A stretch of 64,000 nucleotides of DNA. Origin: Acidovorax sp. Its GTDB lineage: Bacteria > Pseudomonadota > Gammaproteobacteria > Burkholderiales > Burkholderiaceae_C. A model generated the notes under the pieces. It was given only the letters and a program-made list of their open reading frames with translations. It ran no database searches and was not told the DNA's origin. The position numbers and the translations under genes are program-made. Below are positions 10,552 to 18,194 of the stretch, piece by piece (positions within the stretch are counted from its first letter, which is position 1; each line of letters starts with the position of its first letter). Location of the stretch: contig JAUXZO010000065.1 of assembly GCA_030692685.1 (NCBI GenBank), positions 1 to 64,000 of the forward strand. Direction: 5' to 3'.

Positions 10552-11589
10552 TTACTTGCTGTGCTTTGCGATCAGTGCGCGGGCTTCAGCAGCCAGCTTG
10601 GCACCATCGATACCCTTGGCTTTGACTTCGTTGATCCAGTCGGTTTCTACCGTGGCAGCCGTACGGCGCCAGCGTTGCGTCTCGACCAGGTCCAGCGCCA
10701 CGATGTTGTTCTTGGAACGCTCGGCGATTGCGCGGCCTACCTTGTCGCCCTCGTCCATGACCCGGCCAAACATGGCGGCGGCTTCCACGCCGGAGTTCTT
10801 GTCGATCACGGCCTTCAGGTCGGCGGGCAGCTTGTCGTAGCTGGCCTTGTTCATCGAGAATGCAAAGGTCTGCGTATACAGGCCCTCGTTCCCGGCAAAG
10901 GTGGTGTGGTTCTTCACCAGTTCGGTCACCTTGAGCGACGGCGTGACTTCCCATGGAATGGTGGTGCCGTCGATCACGCCCTTGGACAAGGCCTCGGTCA
11001 CGGCTGGCACGGGCATGCCCACGGGGGTGGCGCCCAGCTTGGTCAACATGTTGTTGATGATGCGCGAGCCGCCTCGCACCTTCATGCCGCGCAGGCTTTC
11101 CAGACCCGTCACCGGCGTCTTGGTGTGGAACAGGCCTGGGCCGTGGGTGTGCACGGCAATCAGCTTGACGTCCTTGAACTCGTCGGCCGCGAACTTCTCG
11201 ACGTATTCGTGAATGGCGCGCGAAGAGGCTTCGGCGCTGCCGCTCATGAAGGGCAGTTCAAACACTTCGGTCTTGGGAAAGCGGCCGGGGGTGTAGCCCA
11301 GCACGGTCCAGGTGAAGTCCACCACGCCGTCCTTGGCTTGGTCAAACAGCTGCGGGGGCGCGCCACCCAGTTGCATGGCGTGGAACAGTTGCACCTTGAT
11401 CTTGCCGCCGGACTCGGCTTCGACCTTCTGAGCCCAAGGAACCAGCGCCTTGGCGGGAATGGTGGCCTGCGGCGGCAGCATCTGGTGCAGTCGCAGCGTC
11501 ACGGTCTGGGCCGTGGCGGTGGTGGCCAGGGTGGCCAGTGCCACCGCCCCCATTACCGTCATGGCGATGCGTCGTTTGAGGAAAGTCAT
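10552..11589 (-). CDS. dctP: TRAP transporter substrate-binding protein (DctP family)
   Basis: A 345-residue periplasmic solute receptor. A signal peptide (MTFLKRRIAMTVMGAVALATLATTATAQ) precedes the DctP fold, with LRLHQMLPPQATIPAKALVP, GGKIKVQLFHAMQLGG, GMKVRGGSRIINNMLTKLGA (including the ligand-carboxylate arginine region) and IDGTTIPWE. It is the first gene of dctPQM and lies downstream of the GntR gene on the same strand with a 202-bp gap that may hold its own promoter. Substrate is probably an organic or aromatic acid used by the neighbouring pathways. Confidence 0.93.
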   Translation of the reverse strand: MTFLKRRIAMTVMGAVALATLATTATAQTVTLRLHQMLPPQATIPAKALVPWAQKVEAESGGKIKVQLFHAMQLGGAPPQLFDQAKDGVVDFTWTVLGYTPGRFPKTEVFELPFMSGSAEASSRAIHEYVEKFAADEFKDVKLIAVHTHGPGLFHTKTPVTGLESLRGMKVRGGSRIINNMLTKLGATPVGMPVPAVTEALSKGVIDGTTIPWEVTPSLKVTELVKNHTTFAGNEGLYTQTFAFSMNKASYDKLPADLKAVIDKNSGVEAAAMFGRVMDEGDKVGRAIAERSKNNIVALDLVETQRWRRTAATVETDWINEVKAKGIDGAKLAAEARALIAKHSK

Positions 11590-11791
11590 TTTTTTGTCTC
11601 CGATCTATCTGTAGGGGTCCGTGCCGCGGTTCGCGGGGTGCCTGCGGGCACGGCAGTAGGCATCCGGCCCCCATACTGTGCATGGGGTGGCGCACACGCG
11701 CCAGTTCTATGACGGACTTTCAGCTATGCCGTAATGTTATGAAACCGGTGAAACCCTCAGACACGCCGCCGATTCGGCGGCTTCGGCCGAA

Positions 11792-12580
11792 TCAGCTGCG
11801 GCGAATGAGGGTGAGCGCTGGCATGTCGCCCTGCACGTGGTCGCCCGCATGGCCCGACAGCGCCGCGCGCAGATTGCGCTGCGCCAGGCGCGAGTGTTCA
11901 CGCATGATGGCCTCGGCCCGCGCGCCCTCGTGGTGCTCGATGGCATCGAGCACCTGGCGGTGCTGGTCTTGCGCCACTACCAGCATGTCGCGCGCCTGGG
12001 GGGAATGGGTCTGCACCAGTACAAAGGCCGAGGGCGACGCAAACGGCAGCCCTTTGACGCGCTCCAGCTCGCGCGCGACCACCTCGCTGCCCACCATGCG
12101 GCCCAGCAGCACATGGAACCGCGCGTTCAGCTCCACGTAGCGCGAAAAACCCTCGTCATCCAGCGCAGGTGGCGCCAGTGTGGCGTCAATCGCCGCGAGG
12201 CAGACACGCGCTTCGGCCAGCACGGCGGCGTCCACGCCCCGCTCTGCCGCCAACCGGGCCGCCAGGCCCTCCAGCGTGCCGCGCAGCGCTATGGCATCGG
12301 CGACATCGGTCTCTGAAAACGTGCGGACGGCATAACCGCCGCCCGACAGGCGTTGCAGCAGCCCCTCTTGCTCCAGCCGCATCAGCGCGGCGCGAATCGG
12401 GGTGCGCGACACACCCAGCTTCTCGACGATGGCCAGTTCGGCAATGCGCGCACCGCCTGCCAGCTCCCCCGCCAGGATCATTTCGCGCAGGCGCAACTGG
12501 GCCTTGACCGACTGCGAGGCGCCAACTTCGGCAGCGTCAGGGGGGGCGCAGTCCACCAGAGAAGGTTCAGAGAGGTTCAT
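11792..12580 (-). CDS. vanR: GntR-family (FCD) transcriptional regulator, VanR-like
   Basis: A 262-residue regulator. A winged helix-turn-helix (LREMILAGELAGGARIAELA, then VSRTPIRAALMRLEQEGLL) precedes an all-helical FCD ligand domain with histidine and aspartate metal-site candidates (RYVELNARFH, VAQDQHRQVLDAI). I prefer ATG 12580 (MNLSEPSLVD) because upstream in-frame residues look non-family. It is divergent from vanAB, the standard position of the vanillate-responsive repressor VanR, and two identical palindromes lie in the shared promoter. The symbol is by position and family. Confidence 0.8.
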   Translation of the reverse strand: MNLSEPSLVDCAPPDAAEVGASQSVKAQLRLREMILAGELAGGARIAELAIVEKLGVSRTPIRAALMRLEQEGLLQRLSGGGYAVRTFSETDVADAIALRGTLEGLAARLAAERGVDAAVLAEARVCLAAIDATLAPPALDDEGFSRYVELNARFHVLLGRMVGSEVVARELERVKGLPFASPSAFVLVQTHSPQARDMLVVAQDQHRQVLDAIEHHEGARAEAIMREHSRLAQRNLRAALSGHAGDHVQGDMPALTLIRRS

Positions 12581-12644
12581 GGGCAACGGGCTGGGGCGTG
12601 AGGTCGAAACAAACGAAGACTCCAAAACGGTCTGGCTGGCCAGA

Positions 12645-12654
12645 ATGTATACAT
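12645..12654. promoter_or_regulatory. Candidate GntR/VanR operator 1 (ATGTATACAT)
   Basis: Perfect 10-bp palindrome with a GTATAC core, a core common among FCD-type GntR targets. It lies 65 bp upstream of the regulator start and has an exact twin 107 bp away, next to the vanA promoter. Confidence 0.6.
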
Positions 12655-12751
12655 AACATCCGCCAAACACCAGATGGAATCACAGGTAATTCATATGAAA
12701 CAACGATCTACAAGATATTCCACTGTGCGATATCTGTTTTATTTTGATTGA

Positions 12752-12761
12752 ATGTATACAT
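12752..12761. promoter_or_regulatory. Candidate GntR/VanR operator 2 (ATGTATACAT)
   Basis: Second exact copy of the palindrome, here extended to AATGTATACATT, 93 bp upstream of the vanA start codon. The pairing of two identical sites in the divergent region suggests cooperative repression or DNA looping by the regulator. Confidence 0.6.
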
Positions 12762-12853
12762 TGACCCGCATTCTTCGGACAATCCTCTCAGAACAGAACG
12801 ATCAGCAGGCTGGCTTTGACCGCCTGCGAAGCCCACCCCCCACGGAGAGAGAC

Positions 12854-13909
12854 ATGTATCCCAAGAACACTTGGTACGTAGCCTGCACGCCCGACGAGAT
12901 CGCCGACAAGCCCCTGGGGCGCATGGTGTGCGGCGAGAAAATGGTTTTCTACCGCCCAGCCCCCGACCAGGTGGCTGCGCTGGAGGATTTTTGCCCCCAC
13001 CGCGGCGCCCCGTTGTCGCTGGGCACGGTGTGTGAGGGCCATCTGCAATGCGGCTACCACGGCCTGCGCGTGGAGTGCACGGGCAAGGCGGTGTCCATGC
13101 CCGGACAGCGGGTGCAGGGGTTTCCCAAAACGCGCAGCTTTCCGGTGGTGGAGCGCTATGGCTTCATCTGGGTCTGGCCCGGCGATGCCGCGCAGGCCGA
13201 CCCCGCCACCATCCACCACCTGCCCTGGGCCGAGAACCCCGAGTGGGCCTATGGCGGCGGGCTGTACCACATTGCCTGCGACTACCGCCTGATGATCGAC
13301 AACCTGATGGACCTGACGCACGAGACGTATGTGCACTCCACCAGCATCGGCCAAAAGGAAATCGACGAAGTGCCGTGCAAGACGCGGGTGGAAGGCGACG
13401 AGGTCATCACCAGCCGCTTCATGGAAGGCATCGAAGCCCCGCCGTTCTGGCAAATGGCGCTGCGCATGAACGGCCTGCCCGACGATCAGCTGGTGGACCG
13501 CTGGCAGATCTGCCACTTCACGCCGCCCAGCCACGTGCTGATCGAGGTGGGTGTAGCGCTGGCGGGCCATGGCGGCTATGACGCGCCAGCCGACAAGAAG
13601 GCATCCAGCATCGTGGTGGACTTCATCACGCCTGAAACCGAGACCTCCATCCATTACTTCTGGGGCATGGCGCGCCACTTCAAGCCACAAGACCCGTCGC
13701 TGACCGCGCAGATCCGCGAGGGCCAGGGCAAAATTTTTGCCGAGGACCAGGACATGCTGGAGATGCAGCAACAAAACCTGCTGCGCTTGCCCGACCGCAA
13801 GCTGCTCATGCTCAACATCGACGCGGGCGGCGTGCAGTCGCGCAAGGTGCTCGACCGCGTCCTGGCGGCAGAACGCGCCCCGGCGCCGCCGCAGGGGGCG
13901 GCCGCATGA
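12854..13909 (+). CDS. vanA: Vanillate O-demethylase oxygenase subunit
   Basis: A 351-residue Rieske non-heme iron oxygenase. The N-terminal Rieske cluster is visible as FCPHRGAPL (C-x-H) and CGYHG (C-x2-H). The mononuclear iron site is in NLMDLTHETYVHST (D...H....H). It demethylates vanillate to protocatechuate, releasing formaldehyde, using electrons from VanB. Start ATG 12854 (MYPKNTWYVA) follows the purine-rich ACGGAGAGAGAC; the frame is open further upstream but that part spans the operator. The product feeds the 4,5-cleavage cluster in this window. Other aromatic O-demethylases of the family remain possible. Confidence 0.93.
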   Translation: MYPKNTWYVACTPDEIADKPLGRMVCGEKMVFYRPAPDQVAALEDFCPHRGAPLSLGTVCEGHLQCGYHGLRVECTGKAVSMPGQRVQGFPKTRSFPVVERYGFIWVWPGDAAQADPATIHHLPWAENPEWAYGGGLYHIACDYRLMIDNLMDLTHETYVHSTSIGQKEIDEVPCKTRVEGDEVITSRFMEGIEAPPFWQMALRMNGLPDDQLVDRWQICHFTPPSHVLIEVGVALAGHGGYDAPADKKASSIVVDFITPETETSIHYFWGMARHFKPQDPSLTAQIREGQGKIFAEDQDMLEMQQQNLLRLPDRKLLMLNIDAGGVQSRKVLDRVLAAERAPAPPQGAAA

Positions 13910-14871
13910 CCGTGCAAGAAACCCTCACCGTCCGCGTCGTCAAAAAGCAGGCCGAGGCCGAAGGCATCGCCAGCTTTGAGCTGGCGCGGGTGGATGGCGC
14001 CGCGCTGCCGCCGTTCAGCGCGGGCTCGCACATCGACGTGCACTTGCCCGGCGGTCTGACTCGCCAATACTCGCTGTGCAACGCCTCGCACGAATCCCAC
14101 CGCTACCGCATCGCCGTGCTGCGCGACCCCGCCTCGCGCGGAGGCTCCGTCGACATGCACGACAGCGTGCACGAAGGCGATGTCATCAGCATCAGCACGC
14201 CACGCAATCACTTTGCCTTGCACCCGGCACAGCACAGCGTGCTGCTGGCAGGCGGCATCGGCGTGACGCCCCTTTTGTGCATGGCCGACCGGCTGGCGCG
14301 CACGGGGGCCAACTTTGAATTGCACTACAGCACCCGCTCGGCCGAGCGCACCGCGTTTGCCAGCGAGATCGCGGCATCACCCATGGCGCCGCGCGTGCAT
14401 TTCCACTTTGACGCAGGCGCCCCCGAACAAAAGCTGGACCTGGCCGCCGTGCTGGCAGCCCCTGGCCCGGAAAAGCGCCTGTATGTGTGTGGCCCGGCGG
14501 GCTACATCGACCATGTGGTGAGCACCGCCAAGGCCATGGGCTGGACGCAGGACCACGTTCACCTCGAATACTTTGGCGCGCCCGCGCAAGACACGTCGGG
14601 CGACCAGCGCTTTGACGTGCGCATTGCCAGCACCGGCAAGGTCTACACCATTGCGCCCGACGTGTCGGTGGTGGAGGCGCTGCGCACCGAGGGCATCGAC
14701 ATCCTCACGTCGTGCGAGCAGGGCGTGTGTGGCACCTGCCTCACCCGCGTGCTGGCGGGCGAAGTGGACCACCGCGACATGTACCTGACGGACGAAGAAA
14801 AGGCTGCCAACGAGCAGTTCATGCCCTGCTGCTCGCGCGCGCGCAGCAAGTTACTCGTCTTGGACCTCTGA
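13906..14871 (+). CDS. vanB: Vanillate O-demethylase reductase subunit
   Basis: A 321-residue class IA-type reductase. The FMN-binding domain comes first (GGLTRQYSLCNASHE), then an NAD-binding domain (LLAGGIGVTPLLCMADRL, RLYVCGPAGYIDHVV) and a C-terminal plant-type [2Fe-2S] ferredoxin domain with CEQGVCGTCLTRVLAG plus a late cysteine in FMPCCSRA. It passes electrons from NAD(P)H to VanA. The ATG overlaps the vanA stop (ATGA), so the two are translationally coupled. A strong hairpin terminator follows immediately. Confidence 0.95.
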   Translation: MTVQETLTVRVVKKQAEAEGIASFELARVDGAALPPFSAGSHIDVHLPGGLTRQYSLCNASHESHRYRIAVLRDPASRGGSVDMHDSVHEGDVISISTPRNHFALHPAQHSVLLAGGIGVTPLLCMADRLARTGANFELHYSTRSAERTAFASEIAASPMAPRVHFHFDAGAPEQKLDLAAVLAAPGPEKRLYVCGPAGYIDHVVSTAKAMGWTQDHVHLEYFGAPAQDTSGDQRFDVRIASTGKVYTIAPDVSVVEALRTEGIDILTSCEQGVCGTCLTRVLAGEVDHRDMYLTDEEKAANEQFMPCCSRARSKLLVLDL

Positions 14872-14874
14872 AAA

Positions 14875-14915
14875 AAGCAAGGCCTTGCAGCCACCACGGC
14901 TGCAAGGCCTTTTTC
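14875..14915 (+). terminator. Rho-independent terminator after vanAB
   Basis: A 14-bp perfect stem (AAGGCCTTGCAGCC / GGCTGCAAGGCCTT) with a 5-base loop followed by T residues, starting a few bases after the vanB stop. The A run before the stem means it could also work for minus-strand transcripts. Confidence 0.9.
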
Positions 14916-14928
14916 AGACAAGAGCTAC

Positions 14929-14980
14929 AAATTTGATAGCTATTAGCGCTTATCCATCAAGCGCTAGAGGCCCATTTCAC
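14929..14980 (-). repeat. Interspersed hairpin repeat, copy 3 (minus orientation)
   Basis: TTGATAGCTA, then TAGCGCTT and AAGCGCTA arms and AGAGGCC. It lies between the convergent vanB and HPF-like genes. It is the last copy in minus orientation; every later one is reversed. Confidence 0.9.
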
Positions 14981-14987
14981 CAAGAAA

Positions 14988-15347
14988 TTACTCTTCGGCT
15001 GCAGCCGCCGCCGTGCGGATGGTGTCGCGGCCGTGGCGGTCTTTGAGGCGGCCCAGGTCGTTGTCGAGCGCGCGGGTCAGTTTGTCTGCGGCACCGATAA
15101 ATGCGTTGGCCATCTTGTCGGCTTCGTCAGTCACGGTGATCGGCTGGCGACCGGTGACGCGGGCTTCGATGCGGCAGCGTTTGTCGTTGGCGCCGGACTT
15201 GCCTGCATCCAGATCCGAAAGAAACACCTCCAACCGCGTGATGTGATCCTGAAAGCGCGACAGACGGCTTTTGGATTCGTCCGTGATCCATTGCGCCAGC
15301 GACTCGCCGCCGTGGATGTGGTCGTCAGTGTTGACTTGAACTTGCAT
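14988..15347 (-). CDS. HPF/RaiA-family ribosome-associated protein
   Basis: A 119-residue protein of the sigma-54 modulation/ribosome hibernation family. MQVQVNTDDHIHG is followed by a core with KRCRIEARVTGRQPITVTDEA and a helix ADKLTRALDNDLGRLKDRHG. Members bind the 30S decoding region and stop translation in stress or stationary phase. The start at 15347 has a good ribosome site (GGAGCACCTCC region) and matches the family N-terminus; upstream in-frame sequence does not. The C-terminal dimerisation domain of long HPF is absent. The sequence is divergent from classical HPF, so this may be a specialised paralogue. Confidence 0.8.
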   Translation of the reverse strand: MQVQVNTDDHIHGGESLAQWITDESKSRLSRFQDHITRLEVFLSDLDAGKSGANDKRCRIEARVTGRQPITVTDEADKMANAFIGAADKLTRALDNDLGRLKDRHGRDTIRTAAAAAEE

Positions 15348-15727
15348 GGAGGTGCTCCTTGAAAAGGGTTCCGAGAGGGGCCACCGCATACCTGCAAGGC
15401 AGAGGGCGGCAGTCCCGCGAACCCCCATGGTCGCACCTTTGGCGAATCGACCGGTAAGAACCTGTTAGTGGCCGGGTCTTGCACTGCCCGCGCGCAGCCG
15501 CTGTGCCGATGTGGTGAGCCGCGGTCATTGCACGTGGCATGCAACCGATGCCTGCCCATGACGTATGCCGCAGCGCCCACACAGGCATGGCAAGAGCTAG
15601 CAAGCCCTGGGCGCCGGGCCTCACGGCCCTTTCCTACACACGGACAAAGGGCGAAGTGCTACAAAGTGGCATACCCCTTGCATCGCAATTTTGGCGCGCG
15701 TTCTGCGCACCACTGGAGCCCCCACCC

Positions 15728-16615
15728 ATGCCCGCCGCCCGCCGCCTCAAGATTGGTTTGTCCGCCTGTTTTCAACACGCCGATCCCACCCGCTCTCTGT
15801 TTACGGGCAAAACCCTGCAGTACGTTGAACAGTCCATTGCCCACTGGCTCATGTCGGCTGGGGCCATGGTGGTGATGGTGCCCTGCCCCACCGGCGCCAC
15901 CGCGCGGGGCGACGTGACGCTGGACCACTATGCCGAGTGGCTGGATGGCGTGGTCATGCATGGCGGCGCCGACGTGTGGCCCGGTAACTATGGCGAAGAG
16001 CCGATGCGCGATGAATGGGTGGGCGACCGGGTGCGCGACCTGTACGACTTTGCCGTGGTCAAAGCGTTTGCCCAGGTTGGCAAGCCTATCTTCGGGGTGT
16101 GCCGGGGCTTGCAGCTCATCAACGTGGCGTTTGGTGGCGCGCTGTACCAGGACATCGAGACGCAGCACCCCGGCGCGCAGCAGCACCGCAACGCCAGCAC
16201 CTACGATCAGCATTTCCATGACATCCAGATCGTGCCCGGCACGCACATGTCCAAGCTGTACCCCGACACGCCCCGTGCGCGCGTCAACAGCATTCACCAC
16301 CAAGGCATCAAGCGCGTTGCGCCGGATTTTGTGGTCGAGGCTCTGAGCGAACCCGATGGCGTGCCAGAGGCCATCCGCCTGCAGGCGGCCCCGGGGCGCG
16401 GCTACATTGCCGCCACCCAATGGCACCCCGAGTTCCACAAAGCCGGGTCCGACACGCTGGACGACACCGCCATCCTGGACGACTTTCTGAGCGCCTGCGA
16501 GCTGGCCAAAGCCCACCCGCGGCCGCCCGTGGCCCATCCGTCGTCACCCTTGCGTGAACGTGCCTCGCGGTTGTTGCGGAGTGCGTTGCGCAGAGGCCGG
16601 GAGCAGGGGGCGTGA
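15728..16615 (+). CDS. Class I glutamine amidotransferase-like hydrolase (peptidase C26, gamma-glutamyl-GABA hydrolase type)
   Basis: A 295-residue protein. The nucleophile elbow is GVCRGLQLINV (Cys), and WHPEFHK supplies the catalytic His and Glu. The gene starts at ATG 15728 (MPAARRLKIG), preceded by CTGGAGCC. PuuD-type members hydrolyse gamma-glutamyl-gamma-aminobutyrate in putrescine degradation, but no other puu gene is nearby, so the substrate is uncertain. The C-terminus carries an Arg-rich tail (LRERASRLLRSALRRGREQGA). Confidence 0.85.
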   Translation: MPAARRLKIGLSACFQHADPTRSLFTGKTLQYVEQSIAHWLMSAGAMVVMVPCPTGATARGDVTLDHYAEWLDGVVMHGGADVWPGNYGEEPMRDEWVGDRVRDLYDFAVVKAFAQVGKPIFGVCRGLQLINVAFGGALYQDIETQHPGAQQHRNASTYDQHFHDIQIVPGTHMSKLYPDTPRARVNSIHHQGIKRVAPDFVVEALSEPDGVPEAIRLQAAPGRGYIAATQWHPEFHKAGSDTLDDTAILDDFLSACELAKAHPRPPVAHPSSPLRERASRLLRSALRRGREQGA

Positions 16616-16720
16616 GAGCGTTCAACGCACGCACACCGGCAGTGGGTGGTGAGCAGCACCCTGCGATAGCTGGTCGGCCGCTCTGCTAACAGGGCGCCAA
16701 GCCACGCTAGTATTGGGCGC

Positions 16721-17443
16721 ATGCGCATCGCTGTTTTATCAGACATCCACGGAAACCTCGCCGCACTGGAAGCCGTCGTCGCCGATTTCAAGAAGCGCGG
16801 CGTAGACGCCGTCGTCAACCTGGGGGACAGCGTGTCAGGCCCCCTGCTTCCGCGCGAGACGGCGCAGTACCTGATGGCCCAGGACTGGGTGCATCTCGCA
16901 GGGAACCACGAACGCCAGTTGCTCAAGCTGAGCCCCGACGCCGGTTTCTCCGACCGCTTTGCCCGATCGGAACTTGGCGCTGCCGAACTGGATTGGTTAG
17001 GCCCACTGAACCACACCCAACGCCTGTCCGAGCAGGTCCTGTTGTGCCACGGTGCGCCCGGCAATGACCATCTCGCGCTGCTTCAAAGCGCGGGGCGCCC
17101 TGCAACGTCCAGCGAGGTCGAGCAGCGGCTGGGTGGATACCAAGCCAAGTTGGTGCTGTGCGGCCATACCCATGTCCCCCGGTGCGTGCGCACCGCCAGC
17201 GGCGGCCTTGTCGTCAACCCGGGCAGTGTGGGGTTGCAGGCGTTTCAAGACGACTATCCGTACCCCCATGTGGTCGAGTCCGGATCACCGGATGCACGCT
17301 ATGCCATCGTTGAGCGCAGCGCAGCCGACTGGACGACGACGCTGATCTCTGTTCCGTATCCCCACTCGCAGATGGCGGAGCTGGCCCGCATGAGAAACCA
17401 GCCGGTGTGGGAGCGGGCCTTGTTGACGGGATACGCACAATGA
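16721..17443 (+). CDS. Metallophosphoesterase (YfcE/PrpE-like)
   Basis: A 240-residue calcineurin-like phosphoesterase. The five family motifs are present: LSDIHGNLAAL (DxH), NLGDSVSGP (GD), LAGNHERQ (GNHE), LCHGAPG (H) and LCGHTHVPR (GHxH). It should bind two metal ions and hydrolyse phosphomono- or diesters; the substrate cannot be read. The last four bases overlap the start of the next gene (ATGA), indicating an operon with the isochorismatase-like protein. Confidence 0.9.
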   Translation: MRIAVLSDIHGNLAALEAVVADFKKRGVDAVVNLGDSVSGPLLPRETAQYLMAQDWVHLAGNHERQLLKLSPDAGFSDRFARSELGAAELDWLGPLNHTQRLSEQVLLCHGAPGNDHLALLQSAGRPATSSEVEQRLGGYQAKLVLCGHTHVPRCVRTASGGLVVNPGSVGLQAFQDDYPYPHVVESGSPDARYAIVERSAADWTTTLISVPYPHSQMAELARMRNQPVWERALLTGYAQ

Positions 17444-18012
17444 CCTCGTTGAGCCAACTCACCGCACTCATCATCATCGACATGCAAAAGGGCATGGCCG
17501 CCCACGCGGGGCCACGCAACAACCCGGCTGCAGAGTCACACATCGCCCAGCTGCTGATGCGTTGGCGTGCCAACGGCCAGCCCGTGGTGCATGTCCGGCA
17601 TCTCTCACTGTCCGCAGGCTCGCCTTTCTGGCCTGGGCAGCCGGGCGCTGAGTTTCAAGAGCCCTTCATGCCGCAGGCCAGCGAGCATGTGGTGGACAAG
17701 CACGTGACAGACGCATTTTCCCAAAGCGGGTTCGAACGCTGGCTGCATCAACGCGGGATCCGTTCACTGGTCTTTGCGGGCGTCAGCACCAACATGTCGG
17801 TGGAAGCCAGTGTGCGCAGCGCTGCATGCCTGGGTTTTGAATGCTGGGTGGCGGGCGATGCGTGCTACACCTACGACCGCCCCGACATGGATGGCACACC
17901 CCGCTCTGCGCAGGACATCCACCAAGTGGCCCTCGCCAACATGAGCGGCGAATACGCGCAGGTTCTGACCACCGCAGCGCTGGTGCAACGCAGGGGGCCA
18001 TCCCGACCCTGA
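17440..18012 (+). CDS. Isochorismatase-superfamily hydrolase with Ser in place of the nucleophilic Cys
   Basis: A 190-residue isochorismatase-like protein. The catalytic Asp is in LIIIDMQKGM, and the Lys in VVDKHVTDAF. The segment that normally reads GVxTDxCV in cysteine hydrolases (nicotinamidase, N-carbamoylsarcosine amidase) reads GVSTNMSVEASVRSA, with Ser at the nucleophile position. It is therefore either a non-cysteine member, as true isochorismatases are, or altered in chemistry. It is coupled by ATGA overlap to the metallophosphoesterase. Substrate unknown. Confidence 0.82.
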   Translation: MTSLSQLTALIIIDMQKGMAAHAGPRNNPAAESHIAQLLMRWRANGQPVVHVRHLSLSAGSPFWPGQPGAEFQEPFMPQASEHVVDKHVTDAFSQSGFERWLHQRGIRSLVFAGVSTNMSVEASVRSAACLGFECWVAGDACYTYDRPDMDGTPRSAQDIHQVALANMSGEYAQVLTTAALVQRRGPSRP

Positions 18013-18065
18013 AAGCGGCCACGGCGATGCTGGCAGCGGACGCTACACAGCGGGAAAAATTAGGG

Positions 18066-18117
18066 TTTTTTGGCCTCTAGCGCTTGTTCAAAAAGCGCTT
18101 GCAGCTATCAATTTTGA
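18066..18117 (+). repeat. Interspersed hairpin repeat, copy 4 (plus orientation)
   Basis: TTTTTTGGCCTCTAGCGCTT, a short loop, AAGCGCTTGCAGCTATCAAT. First copy in plus orientation. It lies between two plus-strand transcription units. Confidence 0.9.
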
Positions 18118-18167
18118 TAATTTTGTCCTACGGCTTGACCCTTGGCCATTGTCAGGCACGCAAAATA

Positions 18168-18194
18168 CTGTAAATTCATCCAGTGAATTTACAG
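18168..18194. promoter_or_regulatory. 11-bp perfect inverted repeat spanning the start codon; contains a LexA-like box
   Basis: CTGTAAATTCA and TGAATTTACAG flank TCCAG, and the second arm begins inside the GTG start codon of the radical SAM gene. Read as CTGT-N8-CCAG, the left part is one base from the SOS-box consensus CTGT-N8-ACAG. It could be a repressor site or an mRNA hairpin hiding the ribosome site. Confidence 0.55.
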
